Positions 1 through 6,997 of a DNA stretch of 38,430 nucleotides are shown here, in pieces. Source of the DNA: Bacteroidaceae bacterium (GTDB taxonomy: Bacteria > Bacteroidota > Bacteroidia > Bacteroidales > Bacteroidaceae); assembly GCA_024401115.1 (NCBI GenBank), contig JAKSLP010000029.1, positions 1 to 38,430 on the forward strand. The letters are read 5' to 3'. Position 1 is the stretch's first letter, and every line of letters starts with the position of its first letter. The translations under genes and the position numbers were made by a program. The notes beneath the pieces are model-generated. The model worked only from the letters and a program-made list of their open reading frames with translations, was not told the origin of the DNA and searched no databases.

Positions 1-587
1 GTCGAAAGAATCTCTTCCTCCTCGTTGATTAGCACATCACATTCATCAAGATATGAGTTGGCTGGATAAGATTTGAAGATGCCAGTAATGGTATGTGCCA
101 CTTTCTTCTGCTCGTTAGGATGGAACACATAAATCATATCGCCAGGAGCCACTGACATGATTTCGGCCACCTTATCAGAGACGACCACTTCACCATCCAC
201 CTCTGGATACTTGCCAGCTGTAAACTCCAAGCCTAACACTTCAGCGGCCTGATGAGTGAACAAATGGTAACTGAAATGATACAAGTCTGTACCCTCCTTG
301 CCGCCATATACCTTATTGCCTTGTTCCTGCAAGTTGCAATAGCCAGTCTTTGCGCCAGGAATAGCTTCAGTAGCCTTAAGGCTTGATTGTATCGGAGATT
401 GAGGTATCCATTGGTCATTGTTGAACAGCGTGCAGATCATATACTTCTTATCCGCATCCTTGATGCTGCTATTAAACGTCACATCATACATCACCTGCGA
501 CATAATCACATAGAATGCCGCAAAGGCAATAGTCATACCCAGAATGTTCAGTATGGGCGATGCTTTGGTTTTTGTAAATAGTATCAT
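1..587 (-). CDS. ABC transporter permease, MacB/FtsX type (partial, N-terminal part)
   Basis: This gene runs off the left edge, so only about 195 N-terminal codons are visible. The ATG is at 585-587 and the frame stays open to base 1. The protein starts MILFTKTKASPILNIL, has one hydrophobic segment at about residues 12-30 and then a soluble region with ...AAEVLGLEFTAGKYP and VVVSDKVAEIM. This is the layout of the periplasmic MacB-type domain of ABC permeases of lipoprotein-release or efflux systems. It lies downstream of a second permease, an adaptor and a TolC-like gene on the same strand. It also has its own sigma-54-like promoter at 619-635, about 30 bases upstream of the ATG. The FtsX membrane domain and the ATPase would lie beyond the window. 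The family call is good; the substrate is unknown. Confidence 0.8.
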   Translation of the reverse strand, partial: MILFTKTKASPILNILGMTIAFAAFYVIMSQVMYDVTFNSSIKDADKKYMICTLFNNDQWIPQSPIQSSLKATEAIPGAKTGYCNLQEQGNKVYGGKEGTDLYHFSYHLFTHQAAEVLGLEFTAGKYPEVDGEVVVSDKVAEIMSVAPGDMIYVFHPNEQKKVAHTITGIFKSYPANSYLDECDVLINEEEEILS

Positions 588-618
588 ACTAATTTTATTA
601 TACTTACACTATATATAG

Positions 619-635
619 TACATATAGCGTGCCAA
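619..635 (-). promoter_or_regulatory. Sigma-54-like promoter for the edge permease
   Basis: On the minus strand this reads TTGGCACGCTATATGTA. It has the -24 element TGGCACG and a -12 element ATGTA with the GG-N10-GT spacing of RpoN promoters. The -12 half is weaker than the usual TTGCA. The predicted transcription start would be near 608, about 20 bases before the ATG at 587. The same element, with the same flanking geometry, lies upstream of the tolC-like gene at 5822-5838, and that agreement is the main support. Confidence 0.6.
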
Positions 636-688
636 TTCATGCATTAAATTGATTTTCAGCTATATTTCGATTTGAATACCTTGTAAAA

Positions 689-728
689 GTGTAAAGTTAC
701 TAAACACCTGTTGTAAAGAGGCTTTACA
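689..728. promoter_or_regulatory. Twin palindromic operator (copy 1), putative enhancer site
   Basis: Two palindromes lie side by side. The first, at 689-707, is GTGTAAAGTTACTAAACAC and is imperfect. The second, at 712-728, is TGTAAAGAGGCTTTACA, with perfect 7-bp arms around AGG. They lie between the stop of one permease (730) and the start of the next (587). Their centres are about 90 and 112 bases upstream of the predicted sigma-54 start, the usual position of an NtrC-type activator site. A second copy with the same spacing is at 5892-5931. The regulator gene is not in the window. Confidence 0.65.
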
Positions 729-729
729 C

Positions 730-3168
730 TTACTCTGTCTTCAAACTGTCGGCTGGATTGCTTCCTGCCACTATACGGACATAAATATCCGAAATGATGC
801 ATATTAAAGCTATTGTCAGTGTAAAAGTAAGCATAATAACCCATATAGGCAAGCCTACCTGAACCACAAACTGCTGTTCCCACCGGTTTACTGCCATACT
901 GGCCAAGATACATCCCATAAGCGTACAAGGCACAGCAATCAACAGAATATCCTTGATAAATATGGCACGGATTTCGGAGAACATCGCTCCACTTACTCTG
1001 CGAATGGCAATCTCCTTGCTTCTACGTTTCACCTCATCGATGGTATAGCCAATGAGACCGATAATCGCGATCAGCAAAGTAACAAGACCACCAATCAGAA
1101 TGGAGTTGCGCACATTCAGGGTGTCCTTCAGGTCGTTCAAACGTTCGTTATGAAGCAGTGAGATGTCTAATTCCTTGTCGGGTACAATGCGCTCACATAT
1201 CTTCTGGGTAAGGGCCAGTGCCTCTGGAGTGATCTGGTGATACCGAATGATCAATCCACCGAATGGATTGCTGTTGGTTTCGGGATTCTGATAGAAAATG
1301 GCCATAGGTTTCTTGACTGTAGAATATTCGGCATTCTCCACCAAACCCTGGGAGGTGGGTTCAAAAACACCCGTGATCACCGAGGTTGTAGTACCATCGG
1401 AGTGCTCTGAAACCTGAATCTCCTTACCCAATACGTCATCCCAACCGGTATTGATCTTCAACTGCTCCTCAAAGTTGGTGTCAATAAGCACTTCCTCGTT
1501 CATCATCCGTCCTTCCGTGAAACTGCTGCCTTTTACAATCTTTACCCCCAGTACATTAAACCAATGGCCATCTGTCCAGTAGGCATCCGAGGTGTTAAAG
1601 ATTTGTGCTTCTTCACCGGGAAGAGACACCGAATTGCCTGAATATCCGGCAAACGGACTCTGATTGCACAGGGTGGCATCTTCAACTTCAGCCTGCAAAC
1701 GGAGTTCATCGACCAGGGTTTTCTTCTGCGAACCGCTCAATCCGCTTAGGCTTACAAAAGCCGTATGATCACTATCGAATCCCAAGTCACTGGTTACCAT
1801 GCGGTTGTACTGCAAGGTGATAACAGTAAGAAGCAGTCCTAAAAAGGCTACGGCACAGAATTCTACACCCAATAGTCCCAACTTCCAGATTCTTTTGCTG
1901 GCGCGCAGGTTCCTGAAAATAACAGCCACTGGAATGCGTTCGAACAATTCAGCAGGAACAACGGCATTAATGATCATTACCAGCAGAACAACTCCTAAGG
2001 CAATGAAAAGAGGACTGCCTGAGAAGAGTGACGAGACTGCCGTTCCGGAAAGGTTCTCTACTGTACCACTGAATGCGTAGATAAGTGCAACCGCCAGTAT
2101 GACAGCCAGTAAGGTGTGAACCAACGATTCTGCCGCCATCATGCTGTATAGATTCCACTTACTGCTGCCAAAGCATTTGCGAAGTGCCATTTCACGGCTA
2201 CGGTTCACTGATGTAGAGACCACTATGAGAATGTAGTTCAGTACCGAAGTCATCAACAGTGCCACTGCCACCAGCACCAGAACCAGCATCATGCTGCCCA
2301 TATCACGGTCTTCGTTGTGGAAATTCTGGTATGATCGTGCCAGAAATTCTCCTTCAAAACCCACTTCCTTCAGCTCATCCATGGGCAGATAGCGCTCCAG
2401 AAATTCAGGCATTCCCGCTTGAATATCACGGATATCTGATTCCTTGCTGATGCGTATCAGTGTAAGGTAACGGTCGTTGCCCATCACACTGTCCGAACCA
2501 TCATACAGACCTAAATAACCAATACTCGGTAAGGAAGCCACCACATCAGGACGGTAGCTGGAATTGGCCGGAAAATCCTCGAAAACACCCGCTACTGTCA
2601 ACCACACACCGTTACTGTCGTCAATCTTAAAGTCCCTTCCTATGATTTCCGAAGCGGCCTCCACCGCATTCCGGCTATCAGCCATCTTCATGGCCAGTGA
2701 GGCCGAGATGACAGCTTTACCCTTGATGGATAGTGATTCCGTGAGGTTTCCGGCCAGACAAGGACGGTTCATCAACCTGAAGAAACAGGAATCGGCCAAA
2801 CAGACCATATCCACACTGCTTTTCAGGCCATTTCCTCTCTGCATTACCCGGGTATTATACGAATATGCTGTGACTCTGGTGGCCATCTCCACCTGAGGAT
2901 AGTACTCTCTCATTCGTGGGGCAATGCCACCGGAGGTGTGGTTATAGACCAGTTCCTGACCGTTCATCGCAAAATGCTCACTCAAGTAGTAGATACGGTC
3001 TGCTCCTTCATGATAATTGTCATAGGTCTGCTCAAACCAGACCTTGGTCAGCAGGACTAAACTGACAGAAAGGCCAACACCTAACGATAGGATTTTCATG
3101 CCATTCTTACGGCCTTTGGCTGGAAGTGCCTTGATGGCTGCTATAATAGAATTGAGGAAATTGTTCAT
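730..3168 (-). CDS. ABC transporter permease, MacB/FtsX type
   Basis: An 812-residue permease with the usual layout of the large Bacteroidetes permeases. A first membrane segment (about residues 25-43) is followed by a MacB-type periplasmic domain and FtsX membrane segments from about residue 290. A second membrane and periplasmic half begins near residue 430, and three closing membrane segments lie at about 690-790. Conserved FtsX cytoplasmic motifs are visible twice: MALRKCFGSS after the first core and IAIRRVSGA after the second. The start codon overlaps the stop of the upstream adaptor by 4 bases (ATGA), so the two are translationally coupled. No ATPase gene is seen here. The system probably exports a lipid, peptide or drug through the TolC-like protein, but the substrate cannot be read from the sequence. 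Confidence 0.9.
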   Translation of the reverse strand: MNNFLNSIIAAIKALPAKGRKNGMKILSLGVGLSVSLVLLTKVWFEQTYDNYHEGADRIYYLSEHFAMNGQELVYNHTSGGIAPRMREYYPQVEMATRVTAYSYNTRVMQRGNGLKSSVDMVCLADSCFFRLMNRPCLAGNLTESLSIKGKAVISASLAMKMADSRNAVEAASEIIGRDFKIDDSNGVWLTVAGVFEDFPANSSYRPDVVASLPSIGYLGLYDGSDSVMGNDRYLTLIRISKESDIRDIQAGMPEFLERYLPMDELKEVGFEGEFLARSYQNFHNEDRDMGSMMLVLVLVAVALLMTSVLNYILIVVSTSVNRSREMALRKCFGSSKWNLYSMMAAESLVHTLLAVILAVALIYAFSGTVENLSGTAVSSLFSGSPLFIALGVVLLVMIINAVVPAELFERIPVAVIFRNLRASKRIWKLGLLGVEFCAVAFLGLLLTVITLQYNRMVTSDLGFDSDHTAFVSLSGLSGSQKKTLVDELRLQAEVEDATLCNQSPFAGYSGNSVSLPGEEAQIFNTSDAYWTDGHWFNVLGVKIVKGSSFTEGRMMNEEVLIDTNFEEQLKINTGWDDVLGKEIQVSEHSDGTTTSVITGVFEPTSQGLVENAEYSTVKKPMAIFYQNPETNSNPFGGLIIRYHQITPEALALTQKICERIVPDKELDISLLHNERLNDLKDTLNVRNSILIGGLVTLLIAIIGLIGYTIDEVKRRSKEIAIRRVSGAMFSEIRAIFIKDILLIAVPCTLMGCILASMAVNRWEQQFVVQVGLPIWVIMLTFTLTIALICIISDIYVRIVAGSNPADSLKTE

Positions 3169-4424
3169 TTCAAAATCAATATATCGTTATTACCATAGTT
3201 ATCATAACCCGAAGTAATGACCTTTTCACCCGGTTCCAATCCTTCCAGCACCTCATAGAACTGAGGATTCTGGCGACCAATGCGAATTTCGCGCTTCACG
3301 GCTTCCTTGCCGTCCTTGCTAACTACATAAATCCATTTGCCTCCTGTCTTCTGGAAGAAAGAGCCTCGGGGAATGAGGACTGCCGATTCCGGTGAGCCCA
3401 ACTGCAAATTTAGGTAATAGGTCTGTCCATTGCGAATATTCTCAGGAATTTCTCCCTCAAACTTGAAGTCGGCCTTGAACTTGCCTTCACGCACCTCGGG
3501 ATATACCTTACGAAGTGATGCCCCAAAGGTGGATTCCTGACGCTCGAAAGTGGCTTTCAAACCCGGAATGACCCTATCGATGTAGTGCTCGTCAATCTGT
3601 GCCTCTATCTTATAGCTGCTCATGTCGCTGATCTGACCAATCTTGGTACCAGCACCGATGTTCTCACCCAATACGGCATCCAGAATTCCCAACTGCCCAT
3701 CTATTGGGGCCTTGATGGTAAGGTTGTCCTTACGCTTACGGATCATGTGCATGTTCAGCTGCATGTTCTCTAAGCTCTCCTGCATACGTTCCACCTGAGT
3801 AGAACGGAACAGGCTGTCCTGCACCTCCTTGTCCTTGATAATCTGCAGTTTGTCCATGGCCAAATCATAATCCTCCTTGGCTTTCAGGTATTCCTCCTTG
3901 GCTATCAGCTTTTCATTGTAGAGCGTTTTCTGCTGCTCAAAGTTTCGTTTCAGGCGCTTCACGTTCAGCAGGTATTCAGCTTTCGACTGTTTCACGTTCA
4001 GGCGGTCCTGTTCCATCTGAATCTGGGTGTTTCGCAAGATATTCTCCTTCTCTGCCAGCTCAGCTTCGGAATTCAGCATCTGCAGCTCCAGATTATCGTT
4101 CGACAGGCGAAGAATCTCATCCCCCTGCTTTACCATCGAGCCCTCTTCTATAAGAATGGCCTCTACTCTACCTCCTTCTATCGGACTGATCTGTACCGTT
4201 ATCAAGGGCTGAACGGTTCCGCTCAAACGGATGTAGTCGTTAAACTCTCCTGCTTTTACTTCGCTGATGGAGATGGATTCTCCATTTATTCTAAGGGTAC
4301 TGCGACTAGGTTTGAGAATCAGGAAGGCTACCAAAATGGCCATTCCACCACCAACCCACCAGGGCAACGCTTTCTTGGTAAATGCTGCCTTCCAACCGGT
4401 TTTCTTTTCTATTATTTTATCCAT
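3165..4424 (-). CDS. HlyD/RND-type periplasmic adaptor subunit
   Basis: This 419-residue protein is an efflux membrane-fusion (adaptor) protein. One N-terminal membrane anchor lies at about residues 20-38. Next comes a lipoyl/barrel-sandwich half with VQISPIEGGRVEAILIEEG (about 80-100), a long charged coiled coil (about 110-230), and the second lipoyl half with TIKAPIDGQLGILDAVLGE. The C-terminal barrel region contains LIPRGSFF and LEGLEPGEKVITSG. It would link the inner-membrane permease to the TolC-like channel across the periplasm. It sits 12 bases after the tolC-like gene and overlaps the permease start by 4 bases, so the three genes form one transcription unit. Confidence 0.92.
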   Translation of the reverse strand: MDKIIEKKTGWKAAFTKKALPWWVGGGMAILVAFLILKPSRSTLRINGESISISEVKAGEFNDYIRLSGTVQPLITVQISPIEGGRVEAILIEEGSMVKQGDEILRLSNDNLELQMLNSEAELAEKENILRNTQIQMEQDRLNVKQSKAEYLLNVKRLKRNFEQQKTLYNEKLIAKEEYLKAKEDYDLAMDKLQIIKDKEVQDSLFRSTQVERMQESLENMQLNMHMIRKRKDNLTIKAPIDGQLGILDAVLGENIGAGTKIGQISDMSSYKIEAQIDEHYIDRVIPGLKATFERQESTFGASLRKVYPEVREGKFKADFKFEGEIPENIRNGQTYYLNLQLGSPESAVLIPRGSFFQKTGGKWIYVVSKDGKEAVKREIRIGRQNPQFYEVLEGLEPGEKVITSGYDNYGNNDILILK

Positions 4425-4436
4425 GATTTATTGTTT

Positions 4437-5795
4437 TTACTGTTCAATATAAGGTTCTCCATTATAATACCTTACTACGGCATCCTTGATACGAAGCTGT
4501 AGAAGGGAATTCATGCGCTCGGCCTTGGCATTCAGGTAAGTTTGTGAGGCGGTTTGGTATTCGATAGCAGAGATGAGTCCCACCTCAAACTGCTTAGTGC
4601 TGAGGCGGTAGGCCTCTTCCTGCACATCGGCCAGCTTGCCGGCCTGTTGATAGGCGGCATGGGCTCCGTCACGGTCGCTCACGGCACGAATCACCTCGTT
4701 CTCTATATCGCGCATCTTCTGATCGTACTCGGCTTCGGCACGTACCACGGCATTTTTTTTCAACTTCAGGTTGGTGCGTCGCTTGAATTGGTCGAAGAGA
4801 GGAATGTTCAGCGATAGCTGCACGTATTCACCGCCATTGTTGCGGAACTGTTCTTTGAAGGGTACAGGCGTGTAACCCTTCTTGCCAGGGTAGGTGTAGT
4901 AGGTTGTTGACCAACCGCCATATAGTCCCAAGGTGGGGGAATAGGCTCCACGGGCAGTTTTCAGTTCATACTGGGCCTTTTTCAAATTCAATGAGGCAAT
5001 CTCGGCTGATGGCAGAATGTGTTTAGCCGATTCTGCCAATTCCGGGGACTGAACGGCTGTCAATAGCGGCTCAGGTGTGTTACAGTCGATGACCAACTCA
5101 TCACTTGCCGGCCAGAACATTACATCCTTTAAGGTGATGAGAGCATCGTTCTTCAGGTTGCGCGTGGTAACCAGCTGGTACTGCTTCTGTGCCAGTTCCG
5201 ACTCCATCTGCACCACATCGGCATGTCCTTTTTGTCCCAGCTCCTCCTGGCGAACCGCCCGGTCTCTGGCTGCCTGTGCGGTAGCTACCTGACTTTCCAA
5301 CACTTTTTCCAACTCAGCATAGTAGAGCACATTGCTGTACGCCTCCATGGTGGCCATACAGATTTCATCACGTGTCTGCTGTTCCTTGCTCCATCCCATC
5401 TTGGCGGCTGTTGAGGCCATCTTCCAGTTTTTGATAGCTTGGAAGCCTTCGAACAGCGTAATGCCCGCATTCACGCTGTACCCGTTGTGAAAGGTCGTCA
5501 CATTATTATAAATGTTGGTTTCCGGGTCCAGGTTACGTCCATACTGGTTGTAGACATAGGTCTGGGCCTCCACATTGGGAGTAAAGATACTCATCACGGC
5601 CTGCCGGCGCTGCCACTGCTCATCGTTGCGGTCGGCAGCTTGAATCCGCATCTTGGTGGAGTGACTCACGGCATATACCATACAGTCGTGCAGGGTGAGT
5701 GTGTCTGTAGAAAGTTCCTGCGCAGCAGCGGGTACAGAAAGGCCCCAACCGAGCACAAGAACCACAAAAGAGATTTTACTAAAACTTAATTTCAT
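4437..5795 (-). CDS. TolC-family outer-membrane efflux protein
   Basis: A 452-residue outer-membrane factor. A signal peptide occupies about residues 1-25 and ends at ...PAAAQE. Two repeated OEP helical halves follow, with long coiled-coil stretches (about 150-200 and 345-420). The end of the second half contains KQFEVGLISAIEYQTA, the family's typical F-x-x-G-x-x-x-x-x-x-x motif region. It forms the outer-membrane exit duct for the adaptor and permeases encoded downstream. It is the first gene of the minus-strand operon. It is preceded by a sigma-54-like promoter (5822-5838) and the twin palindromic operator (5892-5931), so it is probably induced by an NtrC-type regulator rather than expressed constitutively. 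Confidence 0.93.
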   Translation of the reverse strand: MKLSFSKISFVVLVLGWGLSVPAAAQELSTDTLTLHDCMVYAVSHSTKMRIQAADRNDEQWQRRQAVMSIFTPNVEAQTYVYNQYGRNLDPETNIYNNVTTFHNGYSVNAGITLFEGFQAIKNWKMASTAAKMGWSKEQQTRDEICMATMEAYSNVLYYAELEKVLESQVATAQAARDRAVRQEELGQKGHADVVQMESELAQKQYQLVTTRNLKNDALITLKDVMFWPASDELVIDCNTPEPLLTAVQSPELAESAKHILPSAEIASLNLKKAQYELKTARGAYSPTLGLYGGWSTTYYTYPGKKGYTPVPFKEQFRNNGGEYVQLSLNIPLFDQFKRRTNLKLKKNAVVRAEAEYDQKMRDIENEVIRAVSDRDGAHAAYQQAGKLADVQEEAYRLSTKQFEVGLISAIEYQTASQTYLNAKAERMNSLLQLRIKDAVVRYYNGEPYIEQ

Positions 5796-5821
5796 ATCCT
5801 ACGATTTTTTACCCTACACAA

Positions 5822-5838
5822 TACATGATGCGTGCCAA
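5822..5838 (-). promoter_or_regulatory. Sigma-54-like promoter for the tolC-adaptor-permease operon
   Basis: The minus strand reads TTGGCACGCATCATGTA, which differs from the element at 619-635 only in the spacer. It carries TGGCACG at -24 and ATGTA at -12 with GG-N10-GT spacing. The predicted start is near 5811, about 16 bases before the tolC-like ATG at 5795. The -12 half departs from the consensus TTGC in the same way in both copies. Confidence 0.62.
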
Positions 5839-5891
5839 AAATATCAGTTTGCTGATAATCAGCGTGTTTTGACTTTTGTAATGATTGTAAA

Positions 5892-5931
5892 GTGTAAAGT
5901 AACTTAACACCGGCTGTAAAGAGGCTTTACA
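5892..5931. promoter_or_regulatory. Twin palindromic operator (copy 2), putative enhancer site
   Basis: GTGTAAAGTAACTTAACAC at 5892-5910 and TGTAAAGAGGCTTTACA at 5915-5931 repeat the arrangement seen at 689-728. The gap between palindromes is 4 bases in both, the second palindrome is identical, and the first lies 53 bases from the sigma-54-like element in both copies. This is strong internal evidence that both promoters answer to the same activator. Confidence 0.68.
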
Positions 5932-6004
5932 TATCTTTGGGACAATCGTTTGTCGGGAAAACACCCGATTGGGTCTATGTGTTCACCCTCTCTGTCTATC
6001 CGGC

Positions 6005-6035
6005 TTTGTAATTTGGACGGGTAGACTTATCTTTG
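6005..6035 (+). promoter_or_regulatory. Bacteroidetes-type promoter of a candidate small RNA
   Basis: A -33 TTTG at 6005-6008 and a -7 TATCTTTG at 6028-6035 are separated by 19 bases, close to the Bacteroides primary-sigma consensus. No protein start follows before the terminator at 6100-6130. Confidence 0.6.
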
Positions 6036-6040
6036 TATCG

Positions 6041-6127
6041 TAATATTATATTCTCTATGTGAGGGTGTTAGTTTTGAAAAGATAAGGTAATGATACGAAG
6101 GGGGTGTTGCGAAACACTCCCTTTTTT
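6041..6127 (+). ncRNA. Candidate small RNA of about 90 nt
   Basis: The span runs from just after a good -7 box (6028-6035) to the end of the U-tract of an intrinsic terminator, and no coding frame with a credible start lies between. The 5' part contains GAGGGTGTT (6061-6069), which resembles the 5' arm of the terminator stem and could pair with the 3' arm in its place. The region could therefore be an attenuated leader instead of a free small RNA. No known RNA family is recognised. The start is inferred from the promoter only. Confidence 0.4.
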
Positions 6128-6130
6128 ATT
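6100..6130 (+). terminator. Intrinsic terminator of the candidate small RNA
   Basis: The stem GGGGGTGTT/AACACTCCC (one G-U pair) closes a GCGA loop and is followed by TTTTTTATT. The loop is of the stable GNRA type. Confidence 0.75.
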
Positions 6131-6193
6131 TGCCGGTAAATATGGGAACCAAAACAGTACCGGAAGGACAATGAAAAATAGGACCAGATTATG

Positions 6194-6231
6194 AAAAAAA
6201 GCGGTACTCCAGCGGGTGTATTACTTTTTTT
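6194..6231. terminator. Palindromic terminator-like hairpin
   Basis: AAAAAAAG...CTTTTTTT encloses a second stem TACTCC/GGTGTA with an AGCG loop and a small internal mismatch. The structure is nearly symmetrical, so it would form a hairpin with a T-run on either strand. It lies 63 bases after the small-RNA terminator and just before the -7 box of the plug-protein gene. Confidence 0.45.
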
Positions 6232-6233
6232 TA

Positions 6234-6241
6234 TAACTTTG
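6234..6241 (+). promoter_or_regulatory. -7 box for the plug-domain protein gene
   Basis: TAACTTTG matches TAnnTTTG and lies 30 bases before the ATG at 6272. No clear -33 box is seen. It argues against the longer in-frame start at 6191, which would be upstream of the promoter. Confidence 0.5.
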
Positions 6242-6271
6242 CGACAGATAAACCTATTAACTGTCAGCGAT

Positions 6272-6967
6272 ATGAGACGTTTTTTACTGTTAGCAATCTT
6301 GGCTGTCAGCCTTCCGGCGCTGGCACAGAACAGTGGAGTGCCGTTCAACGGTATCATTACCGACCTGCTAGGTAATCCCGTGAAGCGTTGCCGCGTGTAT
6401 GTGAACACTCCCGATTACTATTCCATGAGCAAGAAGGACGGGCGGTTCGGCCTGACCGATGTGCATGAGGATGACATCCTGACGCTCTACTATAAGAAAA
6501 CAGTCTATTATGTGCCGGTGAATGGACGCAAGAGCCTGCGCATCCGTTTGGGCGACCGCATTGTGGAGTCGGCTACCGAGGATCAGACATTGACAGACAT
6601 GGGGTACAACTTTGTTTCACAGCGTGAGATTTCATCGGCCAGCAATGTGCTGACAGGTGACATGCTGCATTCCGAGGGCTACACCACCCTGTTCGAGGCT
6701 ATCCAGGGACGCATACCGGGTGTGCTGGTGAATGTGACCGGATTGGGTATAGAAGGTAGTGTGAACATGCGTGGCGTGAGCTCTATCTCAGCCGGCAGTG
6801 CTCCTATCTTTACCGTTGACGATGTGGAGATAGAAATCAATGCCCTACATTCCATCTGCATTCAGGACATTGAACGCATCGAGGTGATTAAGGAGGCCGG
6901 AATATACGGTGCCCGAGGTGCCAATGGCGTGATTAAGATAACCACCAAGGGTACCCGGAAAAGCTAA
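6272..6967 (+). CDS. Carboxypeptidase-regulatory-like plus TonB-receptor plug domain protein, no barrel
   Basis: A 231-residue exported protein. The signal peptide MRRFLLLAILAVSLPALAQ is followed by a carboxypeptidase-like beta-sandwich (about residues 20-100, FNGIITDLLGNPVKRCRVYV) and a plug domain (about 115-231). The plug contains VSSISAGSAPIFTVDDVEI and ends IYGARGANGVIKITTKGTRKS. This is the N-terminal part of SusC/TonB-dependent receptors, but the protein ends with a proper stop and terminator right where the 22-strand barrel would begin. An in-frame ATG at 6191 exists, but it precedes the promoter box and spoils the signal peptide, so 6272 was chosen. The function is unknown. It might interact with TonB or with receptor barrels, or be a degenerate receptor kept for another purpose. 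Confidence 0.82.
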   Translation: MRRFLLLAILAVSLPALAQNSGVPFNGIITDLLGNPVKRCRVYVNTPDYYSMSKKDGRFGLTDVHEDDILTLYYKKTVYYVPVNGRKSLRIRLGDRIVESATEDQTLTDMGYNFVSQREISSASNVLTGDMLHSEGYTTLFEAIQGRIPGVLVNVTGLGIEGSVNMRGVSSISAGSAPIFTVDDVEIEINALHSICIQDIERIEVIKEAGIYGARGANGVIKITTKGTRKS

Positions 6968-6997
6968 AAAAAGGAGCATGAAAATGCTCCTTTTTTT
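6966..6997. terminator. Bidirectional terminator between the plug protein and the MATE gene
   Basis: GGAGCAT/ATGCTCC with a GAAA loop, flanked by A7 and T7, ends both convergent genes. Confidence 0.9.

Larger units (their letters stand above)
5939..6271. other. Intergenic region without a protein gene
   Basis: Between the operator of the tolC operon and the plug-protein start there is no convincing coding frame. The stretch holds a -33/-7 promoter (6005-6035), a candidate small RNA ending in a hairpin with a U-tract (6041-6127), a 38-base terminator-like palindrome (6194-6231) and the -7 box of the next gene (6234-6241). Confidence 0.6.

Noticed and set aside
6191..6271. In-frame N-terminal extension of the plug protein from an ATG at 6191.
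   Set aside because: It spans the palindrome at 6194-6231 and the -7 box at 6234-6241, and it would bury the signal peptide that starts at 6272.
6055..6408. A 117-codon minus-strand frame across the intergenic region.
   Set aside because: It runs through a terminator and the palindrome, and into the plug-protein gene in antisense. Its resemblance to the plus-strand frame comes from the palindrome.
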